Part shown: positions 18,671-28,100 of the stretch, in pieces
Layout of the letters: each line of letters starts with the position of its first letter
How positions within the stretch are numbered: position 1 is the first letter of the stretch
Origin: Herbidospora galbida
GTDB taxonomy: Bacteria; Actinomycetota; Actinomycetes; Streptosporangiales; Streptosporangiaceae
Direction: 5' to 3'
Assembly (NCBI RefSeq): GCF_005233835.1
Contig: NZ_SZQA01000017.1
Location: 99,924 to 163,923, forward strand
DNA length: 64,000 bases
The notes under the pieces: generated by a model
Database searches by the model: none
What the model was told of the DNA's origin: nothing
The model's input: only the letters and a program-made list of their open reading frames with translations
Made by a program: the position numbers and the translations under genes

Positions 18671-19738
18671 GTGGACTATCGGGCGCTGACCCCGGCCGGC
18701 CTCCTGACGGCCGGGTTCGACACCCTCGACTCCCCGTGGCGGGCCCGCTGGGAGCCGGGGGACCACACGGAGTTCGTACAGGAGCACCTGCCGCCGGAGA
18801 TCGACTTCGCCACCTCCGGGAGCACCGGCGCCCCCCAGGTCTGGCGGCGGCGGGCCGGGAAGGTGTGGGCGGAGGCGGGCCTGCTGGCCGAGCTGGTGGC
18901 CCCCGAGGAGCCAGGGGCGGTGTTGTCGTTCGCGCCGACCGTGCACCTCTACGGGGCCCTCACCAGCGTGCTGATGCCCGCCTGGCTGGGGGTGCCGGTG
19001 TGGCACCGGACGTCGTTCTTCGGGGCGATGCCCGCGCTGCCGACGCGGCGGGTCGTGGTGGTGGCCACGCCGTGGATCTTCAAGCTGCTGCTCGAACACC
19101 TCGACTGGGTGCGGTCGATGGAGCACGTGACCGTCCTCTACGGCGGCGCGATGTTGCCCGGCACGGCCGGTGAGCTGCTCGACCGGACCGGCCGGACGCT
19201 CATCGTCGAGGTGATGGGCTCGACCGAGGCGGGCGGCATCGCCACCCGGCGCTGGTCGTCGGGGGAGCCGCCGGCCTGGACGCTCTTCCGGGACGTCGAC
19301 TTCCACGGCGTCCCGCCGAAGGAGGAGGCGCCGCTGGTCGTCACGAGCCCCCGGCTCGCCTACCGGCCGGGGGGCGAGCCGCCCGCGTTCTGGGAGGCCG
19401 ACGACCACGTCGAGGTGACCGGGCCGCGCGAGTTCCTGCTGACCGGGCGGCGGAGCCGCCTGGTGAAGGTGAACGGCCGCCGGATCAACCTCGACCTGGC
19501 CGAACACGCCGCCGGCGCGGTGCTCGACTGCGCCGACCTGGCCGTCGTCGCGGTGACCGACCCGGTCATCGGCGAACACGTCGACCTGCTCGTCGTGCTC
19601 CGGCCGGGCACCGAGCTGGCCGACCTGGATCTGCCCGCCGCCTTCGAGCGGCTGGGAGTGCGGCCCCGCCGGGTGCGGGCCGTACCGGAAATCGAACGCT
19701 CAGCGATGGGCAAGGCGACAACGAAGGTGACCACATGA
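18671..19738 (+). CDS. Short AMP-forming acyl/amino-acyl ligase
   Basis: 355 residues, about 150 fewer than a full adenylating enzyme; the missing part is the usual N-terminal subdomain. The phosphate-binding loop is TSGSTGAPQ (about residues 48-56), the adenine region is GSTEAGG, the hinge is GRRSRLVKVNGRRINL and the catalytic Lys motif is MGKATTK at the very end, so the active site appears complete. Translation starts at GTG 18671; an ATG at 18666 with a good AAGGAG opens only a 7-codon frame. It overlaps the MIO enzyme gene by 4 bp, suggesting it activates the product of that enzyme (a cinnamate/coumarate or a beta-amino acid) for a carrier protein, perhaps the one at 41643. Substrate unproven. 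Confidence 0.75.
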   Translation: MDYRALTPAGLLTAGFDTLDSPWRARWEPGDHTEFVQEHLPPEIDFATSGSTGAPQVWRRRAGKVWAEAGLLAELVAPEEPGAVLSFAPTVHLYGALTSVLMPAWLGVPVWHRTSFFGAMPALPTRRVVVVATPWIFKLLLEHLDWVRSMEHVTVLYGGAMLPGTAGELLDRTGRTLIVEVMGSTEAGGIATRRWSSGEPPAWTLFRDVDFHGVPPKEEAPLVVTSPRLAYRPGGEPPAFWEADDHVEVTGPREFLLTGRRSRLVKVNGRRINLDLAEHAAGAVLDCADLAVVAVTDPVIGEHVDLLVVLRPGTELADLDLPAAFERLGVRPRRVRAVPEIERSAMGKATTKVTT

Positions 19739-21204
19739 CGGTGATCATGGAACGGACCGAGGACGACTACCTCGCCGAGGTGGTGCGCAGCGCCGCGTGG
19801 GACGCCACGATCGCGCCGATCACCCCCGGCGACGTCGAGCGCATGGAGGCCAGCGCGGCGACCATCGCCAAGCACCTGGCGGCCGAGAAGCCCATCTACG
19901 GCCTCACCCAGGGCTTCGGCCCGCTCGTGCTCTACAGCGCCGAGTCGGAGCTGGAGCAGGGCTCCTCCCTCATCTCCCACCTGGGCACCGCGCAGGGCCG
20001 GCCGCTCGACCCGGAGGTGTCGCGACTGATCCTGTTCCTGCGGCTCAACAGCTCCCGGCGCGGCTACTCGGCGGTCTCGCCGGCGTTCTGGCAGAACCTC
20101 GCCGACCTGTGGAACGCCGGGTTCACCCCGGTCATCCCGCGCGACGGCACCGTCAGCGCCAGCGGCGACCTGCAGCCGCTCGCGGCGGCGGCGCTGGCGT
20201 ACACGGGGTTCGGCGAGGCGTGGCAGCGCGACGGCGACGGCTGGCAGCGGAGGCCCGCCCGGGAGGTGCTCGCCTCGCTGGGATTCGCGCCCTTCGAGTG
20301 GCCGGTCCGCGAGGCGCTCGCCTTCGTCAACGGCACCGGCGCCAGCCTGGCCGTCTCGATCCTCAACCAGCAGTCGGCGCTGCGCCTGGTCAGGGCCGGG
20401 GCGATGTTGTCGGGGCGGCTGGCGGCCCTGCTCGGCGCCAACCCCGAGCACTACGCCGACGCGCACGCCCACGCCCGCGGCCAGGCCGGCCAGCTGACGG
20501 CCGCGCGGTGGATCAGGGCCGAGCTTCCCCCCGGCCACGTGCGCGACGAGCGGCGGGCGCTCCAGGAGCCCTACAGCCTGCGGTGCGCGCCGCAGGTCCT
20601 CGGCGCGGTGCTCGACCAACTGCGGATGGCGGGGGACGTGCTGGCGCGGGAGGCGCGGAACTGCCAGGACAACCCGATCACCTTCGAGGGCGAGGTCCTG
20701 CACGGCGGCAACTTCCACGCCATGCCCGTCGGGCTCGCCTCCGACCAGATGGGCCTGGCCGTCCACATGGCCGCCTACCTGGCCGAACGTCAGCTCAACC
20801 TGCTCCTCAACCCGGCCACCAACGGCGACCTGCCGATGATGCTGACACCGCGCGCGGGCCGGGGCTGCGGCCTGGCCGGGGTGCAGATCAGCGCGACCTC
20901 GTTCGTGTCGCGCATCAGGCAGCTCGTCTACCCGGCGTCCCTCACGACGCTCCCGACGAACGGGTGGAACCAGGATCACGTGCCGATGGCCCTCAACGGC
21001 GCCAACGGGGTGAGCGACGCGCTCGAATTCGGCTGGCTCATCATCGGGTCGCTGGCGCTGGGCATGGCCCAGCTGGCGGTCATGGTCGGCGACGAGCCGG
21101 AGGGGATCTGGGCGGAACTCGCGGAGATCTCCCCGGCGCTGGACGCCGATCGCCCGATGGCGGCGGAGGTGCGCGCGGCCCGGGACCTGTTCGACCGCGT
21201 CTGA
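19735..21204 (+). CDS. MIO-dependent aromatic amino acid ammonia lyase or 2,3-aminomutase
   Basis: 489 residues, HAL/PAL family. The MIO prosthetic group forms from Ala142-Ser143-Gly144 (ASGDLQPL); catalytic Tyr55 lies in YGLTQGFG, a variant of YGVNTGFG. The selectivity pair reads His82-Leu83 (SHLG), which in tyrosine ammonia lyases favours a para-hydroxyl substrate, where phenylalanine lyases have Phe-Leu. The product is therefore coumarate or (if a mutase) beta-tyrosine; sequence alone does not separate them. It is co-translated with the short ligase upstream, as in pathways that activate an aromatic acid or beta-amino acid. A bidirectional terminator follows. Confidence 0.85.
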   Translation: MTVIMERTEDDYLAEVVRSAAWDATIAPITPGDVERMEASAATIAKHLAAEKPIYGLTQGFGPLVLYSAESELEQGSSLISHLGTAQGRPLDPEVSRLILFLRLNSSRRGYSAVSPAFWQNLADLWNAGFTPVIPRDGTVSASGDLQPLAAAALAYTGFGEAWQRDGDGWQRRPAREVLASLGFAPFEWPVREALAFVNGTGASLAVSILNQQSALRLVRAGAMLSGRLAALLGANPEHYADAHAHARGQAGQLTAARWIRAELPPGHVRDERRALQEPYSLRCAPQVLGAVLDQLRMAGDVLAREARNCQDNPITFEGEVLHGGNFHAMPVGLASDQMGLAVHMAAYLAERQLNLLLNPATNGDLPMMLTPRAGRGCGLAGVQISATSFVSRIRQLVYPASLTTLPTNGWNQDHVPMALNGANGVSDALEFGWLIIGSLALGMAQLAVMVGDEPEGIWAELAEISPALDADRPMAAEVRAARDLFDRV

Positions 21205-21212
21205 TCGTGAGA

Positions 21213-21246
21213 AAGCCCGGCGGGTGTCTCCCGCCGGGCTTCCTCC
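21213..21246. terminator. Bidirectional terminator between convergent operons
   Basis: AAGCCCGGCGGG (21213-21224) pairs perfectly with CCCGCCGGGCTT (21230-21241) around a TGTCT loop. It separates the MIO enzyme gene from the converging NRPS operon, whose last gene ends at 21252. Confidence 0.85.
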
Positions 21247-21251
21247 TTGTT

Positions 21252-22151
21252 CTATTTCTGGACGAACTCCAGCACGGCCATCGCGCTGTGCAGTTTGCAG
21301 GTGGCCTGGGTGAAGGCGATGCTGCGCGGGCCGTCGAGCACCTCGGCGGTGACCTCCTCGCCCCGGTGGGCGGGGAGGTCGTGCATGAAGACGGCTTCTG
21401 GGCACGCGGCCAGCACCTCGGCGGTCACCTGGAAGGGGGCGAAGAGGGTCCGCCAGTCCGGGTCGGGCTTGCTGGTGCCGGTCGTCTGCCAGCGGGTGGT
21501 GTAGACGACGTCGCGGTCGCCCGGCAGGTCGGTCATGTCGTGGCGTTCGCGGACGGTCGCGCCCGACCGCTTGGCCAGGCTGTGCAGGTCGTCGAGCACC
21601 TCCGGCTCCAGGCCGTAGCCCGGCGGGGTGCGGAACTCCAGGTCGACGCCGGGGAAGCGGGGGAGGGCGCGGGCCAGGGCGGCGGCGGTGTTGTTGCCCT
21701 CGCCCACGTACAGGACCCGGAGGCCCTCCAGGCGGCCGAAGTGGGACCACAGAGTGGTCAGGTCGGCCAGGCCCTGGGTGGGGTGCTCCTCGGCGCTCAT
21801 CGCGTTGACGACCGGGAGGCCCGCCGCGCTCAGGGCGCGCATCTCGGCCGCCGGGCCGGCCGTTCTGGCAACCAGGGCGTCGAGCATGCCGGCCATCACC
21901 CGGCCGGTGTCCTCCAGGGTCTCGCCCGTGTTGAGCTGGAGGTCGCCGGGGCCGTAGGAGATCGTCCGGGCGCCCAGCCGCAGGGCTCCGACGGTGAAGG
22001 CGGTCCGGGTGCGGGTGGAGGTCTTGCTGAAGTAGACGCCGACGACCCTGCCGCGCAGCGTCTCCGCACGGTTGCCCGCGAGGTCGACGCCGCGGCGGAC
22101 GATGCCCTCCAGCTCGGCGTCGGTGAGGTCGTTGAGGGAGATCAGGTTCAC
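21252..22151 (-). CDS. Carbamoyltransferase of the OTC/ATC family with altered substrate motifs
   Basis: 299 residues. Carbamoyl-phosphate binding is intact: STRTRTAF (about 45-52) and HPTQ near residue 126. The second-substrate side is not: ornithine transcarbamylases have HCLP and a DxxxSMG loop, whereas this protein has HDLPAHRGEE (Cys replaced by Asp) and YTTRWQTTG. The acceptor is therefore probably not ornithine. GTG 22151 was chosen because AAGGAG precedes it by five bases, and it overlaps the NRPS stop (GTGA). As the last gene of an operon that also makes 2,3-diaminopropionate, it could yield beta-ureidoalanine, as the carbamoyltransferase does in viomycin/capreomycin routes; this is inference. 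Confidence 0.8.
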   Translation of the reverse strand: MNLISLNDLTDAELEGIVRRGVDLAGNRAETLRGRVVGVYFSKTSTRTRTAFTVGALRLGARTISYGPGDLQLNTGETLEDTGRVMAGMLDALVARTAGPAAEMRALSAAGLPVVNAMSAEEHPTQGLADLTTLWSHFGRLEGLRVLYVGEGNNTAAALARALPRFPGVDLEFRTPPGYGLEPEVLDDLHSLAKRSGATVRERHDMTDLPGDRDVVYTTRWQTTGTSKPDPDWRTLFAPFQVTAEVLAACPEAVFMHDLPAHRGEEVTAEVLDGPRSIAFTQATCKLHSAMAVLEFVQK

Positions 22152-25100
22152 GGGGCTCCTTCGGCGAGAGCGCTGGTCAGGGCGCGGGCCAGGTCGGTGA
22201 CGCAGGGGTCGCGCAGCACGCCCAGATGGTCGCCGGGGACCCGGTGCAGCCGCAGGTCGGCCAGTTCCGACCAGCGGCGCAGGTAGCCGGCGTAGGTGCT
22301 GCCCTGGATGGACTCGTGCTTCTCCTGGACGAGTTCGTCGCACAACACCAGGTGCACGGTGCCCTCGTAGCGGGGGAAGGGGTAGTCGAGGCGGGCCTGG
22401 AGGAGCTCCCGCCACGACCGCAGGCGGTCGGCCCACTCCGGGCCGAGGTCGTCGGCGGTGATCTGCTCGGCGTCCTCGTCGACCACGTCGCGCAGGACCT
22501 CCACCAGTTCGTCGGCCGCGGCGGGATCGCCGAACAGGGCCTCGGCCCGCTTGAAGACCTCCAGCTTGGCCAGGTGGGCCGCGTCGTCGCCGGCCGAGAC
22601 GTCCAGGACCGGGTCGAGGAGGACCAGCTCGACCTCCTCACCGGCGGCGCGCAGGCGGCGGGCCATCTCCCAGGTGATGCCGCTCGAACCGCACCAGCCC
22701 AGCAGGTGGTAGGGGCCCGCCGGGCGGGCCGCGCGCATCGCAGCCAGGTAGAGGTCGGCGATGTCGCCGACCGTGCTCGCCGGGGGGTGGTCGCCGTGCA
22801 GGCCCGGCCATTCGAAGGCGGCCAGCGAGCGGCCGAGCGTCTCGGCCAGCACCCGGTACCAGTGGCCGCTGCCGCCGCCCGGGTGCACGCAGAACAGCGG
22901 CGTCTCCGGCCCCTCCCGCAACCAGACCAGCGGGGAGCGGGGGCCGCCCGTCACGGTGGCCAGGCCCCGGACGGTACGGTGCCCGAGGAAGTCGCGGAAG
23001 GTCAGGGTGATGCCGTGCTCCTCGCGCAGCCGCACGATGATGCGCATCATCAGGAGCGAGTGGCCGCCGATCGCGAAGAAGTCGTCGTCCCGGCCGACCC
23101 TCGCCAGCCCGAGCACCTCGGCCCACACCCCGGCGATGGTCTGCTCCCTGGCGCCCCGCGGCGGGTCGTCGCGCGTCGCGGACGTGCCGGCGGGCGACGG
23201 CAGGGCCGCCCGGTCGACCTTGCCGTTGGCCAGGCGCGGGAAGGCGTCCATGACCGTGAAGTGGGCGGGCACCATGTGCGCGGGCAGCACCCCGGTCAGG
23301 TGGGCGCGCAACGCGGCCACGTCGAGGCCGGGCTCCGCGATCAGGTACGCCGCCAGCGCGCCCCCCGCCGGATGCGCCACCGCGGCGCGGACCCCCGGAC
23401 AGGCGACCAGCGTGTTCTCGATCTCGCCCAGCTCGACCCGGAAGCCGCGCACCTTCAGCTGGTGGTCGGCCCGGCCGAGGATCTCGATCCGGCCGTCCGG
23501 GTGCCGCCGCCCCAGGTCGCCGGTGGCGTAGAGGCGGGCGCCGGGCGGGCCGAACGGGTCGGGGCGGAAGTTCTCCGCCGTGTGGCCGGGCTGGCCGAGG
23601 TAGCCCCGGGCCAGGCCGTCGCCGCCGACGTGGATCTCCCCGGGGACCCCGAACGCCGCCGGTTCGCCACCGGGGGTGAGGACGTGGGAGGTGGCGCCGT
23701 CCGCCAGGAACCACGTGCCGTCGTCGACCCGGGCGCCGAAGCAGAAGATCGTGGCCTCGTTGGGGCCGTAGCAGTCCCAGACCTGCGCGCCGGTCGCGAC
23801 CAGGCGGTCCTTCAGCGCCTGGGTCATGGCCTCGCCGCCGGAGACGATCCGGAAGCCCGGCGGCGGCGTCCACCCCGACTCGACCAGCATCCGCCACGTG
23901 GTGGGGGAGCACTGCATCCAGCTCACGTCGTGCGCGGTCAGCAGGTCGGCGAGGGAGAACGGGTCGCGGGCCAGGTCCTCGGCGGCCAGGACGAGCCTCG
24001 CGCCCTGCGTCAGCGCGCCGAAGACGTCGAGCGTGGCGACGTCGGTGGTGATCGGCACCACGGCCGCCAGCACGTCGTCGGCCGACAGGCCCGGCGTGTG
24101 CGCGTTCGACCTGACCCGGTCGGCCAGCGCGGCGTGCCGGACCATCACGCCCTTCGGGCGGCCGGTCGAACCGGAGGTGTAGATGACGCAGGCGACGTCG
24201 TCGGGCTGCGGCGACCACGGCGTGACGTCGTCGTCGAGCGGCTCCAGGCCGGGCGTGACGACCACGCGCGCGCCCGCGTCGCGCAGCAGCGCGGCCCGCC
24301 GGTCGGCCGGGTCGCGCGGGTCAAGCGGCACGTACGCCGCCCCCGTCCGCAGGACGCCCAGCAGCGCGGCGACCAGGTCGGTGCTCCGGGGCAGGCAGAC
24401 CCCGACGACGTCACCGGGGGCGACCCCCATCAGCACGAGCCGCGCGGCCCACCGCCTGGCCCGGTCGTGGAGTTCGGCGAAGGTCAGCGCGCCGTCGGGG
24501 GCGACCACGGCGACCTGGTCCGACACCGGGATCCGCTCGTGGACGGCTCCCCGCCAGCCTTCTCCCCGGGGTCCGCCGCCGAGCGCGAGGATCTCCGCCC
24601 GGTCCTCGGCGGCCAGCGCCGACGCCGCGACGGGGCCGTCGGGGTCGGCGGCCATCGCGGTGAGCACCGTCCGGTACATCCGGGCCAGCAGTTCCCCGTA
24701 CGGCCGGGCCACCCGCTCCGACCGGAGGGTCAGCACCAGCGCGTCGCCCTCGGTCGAGACGGCCAGCGGGAACTCGTTCGGGCTGATCTCGCTGCTGGCG
24801 GCCGTGTCGACGGCCTCCCGGTCGAGGACGTGGAAGTCGAGGTAGTTGAACACGACCTCCAGCAACCGCCCGCCGTCGCCGAACTCGCGCTGCATCTCCG
24901 CCAGCGGGAAGCGCCGGTAGGGCCACAACTCGACCTCCTCGGCGAAGGTGGCGCGGACGAGGTCGGTCCAGGTGCCGGAGAAGCCGGGGGCCAGGAACGG
25001 GACGGGGTTGAGGAACATGCCCCGCACCCGGTCGCCGTCCTTCACCTCGGGGCGGCCGTTGCTGACCAGTCCGCAGTGGAACCGCGGCGCCGATGTGAGG

Positions 25101-28100
25101 GAGCGCCAGACGGCCAGGTGGGCGGCGAGCAGCACGCTCTTCTTCGAGGCGCCGGCCCGCTTGGCGAGCAGCCGGAGCCCGGGGTCGAGCCCGGCCAGCG
25201 GGACGGTCAGTTCGTAGAGGCCCGGCTCGCCCGCCCAGGACGCCGGGATCTTCACCGGCTCCGCCTCGCCGAGGCGGTCGCGCCAGAAGGCGCGATGGGC
25301 CGGGTCGCGCAGGCCGGCCTGCTCCTGGGCGATGAAGTCGGCGTACCGGACCGAGATCCGCTCCTCGGGGAGGGGCAGCCCGGCGCGGGCGGCGCGGTAG
25401 CAGGCCAGCAGCTCCGAGATGAGCGAGTTGTGGCTCCAGCCGTCGAGGACGGCGTGGCATTCGGTGAAGGTCAGATACCAGCGGTCGTCGGCGACCCGGT
25501 GGGCGCCGAGGCGGACCAGGGGCGCCTTCGTCAGGTCGAACGGCCGCGCCCGTTCGGCCTCCTGGAACTCGAGCAGGGTCGACGTGGGCAGGGTCACCTC
25601 CATTTCCGCCGTCTCGTGCACGAGCTGGCGGTAGGAGCCCAGGTCGAAGGAGGTCCGGAGCACCTCGTGGCGCTCGGTGACCGCCTCGGCGGCCCGGCGC
25701 AGGGCGGCCGGATCGAAGGGGCCGGTGTCGCGGATCAGATAGCTCGTGACGTTGTGGTAGAGGTTCAGGCCGGGGTCGGCGAGCATCTCGTACACCATGC
25801 CGGTCTGGCCCATGGCCATCGGGTAGGCGTCGGCCAGCCCCTCGGGCAGCAGCGCCCGCTCCTCCGCCGGGATCAGCGCGAACGGGGCGACGCCCGGCTC
25901 CTCGGCGTGCGTCCCGCCGGTCCGGACGAGCGCGCCCACGGTCGGGTGCCGGAAGAGGTCCTGGACCGAGAAGCCGTGCCCGGCGTCGCGCAGCAGCCCG
26001 ATCAGCCGGACCGCCCTGATCGAGTCGCCGCCCAGCGCGAAGAAGTTGTCGTCGACGCCGACCCGGTCGACCTGCAGCACCCGCGACCACACCTCGGCGA
26101 CGGCCCGCTCCGACGGGGTGCGCGGCGCGACGTAGGCCTCCTCCCGGTCGGGGGCGGCCTCGCCGGGCGCGGGCAGGGCCCGCCTGTCGACCTTCCCGTT
26201 CACGGTCAGCGGCAGCTTGGCGAGCGGGATGAACAGCGCCGGCACCATGTACGCGGGCATCCGCCCCGCCGCATAGGCGCGCAGCTGCGAGGGCGTCAGC
26301 GCCGCGCCGTCCTTCGGCAGCACGTAGGCCACCAGCCGCTGCCGGTCGGCCACGACCACGGCGGTCTCGATGTCGGGGTGGGCGGTCAGGAACGACTCCA
26401 CCTCGCCGAGCTCGATCCGGAACCCGCGGATCTTCACCTGGTGGTCGAACCGCCCCAGGAACCCGATGTCCCCGTTGGGCAGCCACCGGGCCTTGTCGCC
26501 CGACCGGTAGAGCCGCTCGCCGTTCTCGGCGGGCACGAACCGGTCGGCGGTGAGGCCGGGCCGGTCGAGATAGCCGCGCGCGACCCCGGGGCCGCCGACG
26601 TAGATCTCACCGGGCACCCCGACCGGCACCGGGCGCATCCGGTCGTCGAGCAGGTGGAGCGTCAGGTCGCGCATCGGCGGCCCGATCGGGCTGCGGTCGC
26701 CGCCCAGGTCGGCGCGGGTGAGCGGCCGGTAGGTGACGTGGACGGTGGTCTCGGTGATGCCGTACTTGTTGACGATCTGCGGTGCGGTGTCGGCGAACCG
26801 GTTCCACCACGGTTCCAGCGCCGCGACCTCGACGGGTTCCCCCGCCAGGATCACCAGCCGCAGCGCCAGCCCGTCGAGCGCGGGGTCGCCCCGACCGGCG
26901 AGCTCGACGAGCCCGTGGAAGGCCGACGGCGTCTGGTTCAGGACGGTGATCCGCTCCCGGACCAGCACGTCGGCCAGCTCCCACGGCGATCGCACCACCG
27001 ACGACGGCACCACGACGAGCAGCCCGCCGTAGAGCAGCGCGCCCCACATCTCCCACACCGACACGTCGAACGCGTAGGAGTGGCAGAGCACCCACCGGTC
27101 CTCCGGCGAGAACCGGTAGGCCTCCTCGTTGGCGGTCAGCAGGCGGACCACGTTGGCGTGGGTGACCTGCACCCCCTTCGGGCGTCCGGTCGAGCCCGAG
27201 GTGTAGATGACGTAGGCCAGGTCGCCGGGGTGCGCGCCCGTCTCGGGGGCGGTCGCGTCGCCGCCGAGCGGCTCGTCGAGGTCGACGACGTCGAGCGCCG
27301 GGAGCCGGTCGCGCAGCGCGCCCTCGGTCACCACGACCCGGGCCCGCGCGTCGCCCAGCACGTACCCGATCCGTTCGGCCGGGTGGTCGGGGTCGATCGG
27401 CAGGTAGGCGCAGCCGGCCTTCAGCACGCCCAGGATCGCCACGATCGTGTTCGCGTCGCGCCGCAGGCAGACGCCGACCAGGTCCTCCCGGCCCAGCCCC
27501 TTCGTCAGCAGGTGGTTGGCCAGCCGGTTGGCGCGCAGGTCCAGGTCCCGGTACGTCATCTCGACGTCCCCGGCCCTGAGGGCGACGGCGTCGGGGGTGC
27601 GCCGGGCCTGTTCGGCGAACCGCTCGTGCAGGCACGGCGCGGCGGGGGCGGTCCCGGCGGGACCCCGCACCAGCAGCTCGTGCTCCTCCGGCGTGAGCAG
27701 CGGCAGGTCGCCCAGCCGGGTCTCCTCGGCCACGACGTCGAGCAGCCGCAGGTAGTGGGCCGTCATCCGGTCGATCGTGGCCCGCGTGAACAGCGCCGTC
27801 GCGAAGGTCGCCTCCCCGGCGAGCGACCCGTCGGCCAGCTCCTCCAGCGTCCACGTGAGGTCGAACTTCGCGCCCTGCGAGATGACCGGCAGTTCCGCGC
27901 CGGTGAGCCCGCCCGCCTCGAACCGGATCGGCTCCGTCGTCTGCATCACGAAGTTCACCTGGAACAGCGGGTGCGTCGACAGGTCGTGGTCGACCGCCAG
28001 CGCGCCGGCCAGCCGCTCGAACGGCACCTCCTGGTGCTCGTACGCGGAGATCGCCGTCTCCCGCGCCCGGTCGAGCACCTCGCCGAACGTCGGGTCGCCG

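Noticed and set aside
18666..18689. ATG with an excellent AAGGAG site just before the short ligase
   Set aside because: It opens only a 7-codon frame ending in TGA, out of frame with the ligase. It might affect translation of the ligase, but I do not call it a gene.
18671..21204. Enediyne beta-tyrosine pathway (C-1027 type)
   Set aside because: MIO enzyme, adenylation enzyme and halogenase are reminiscent, but there is no enediyne polyketide synthase in the window and the ligase is a short non-NRPS type.
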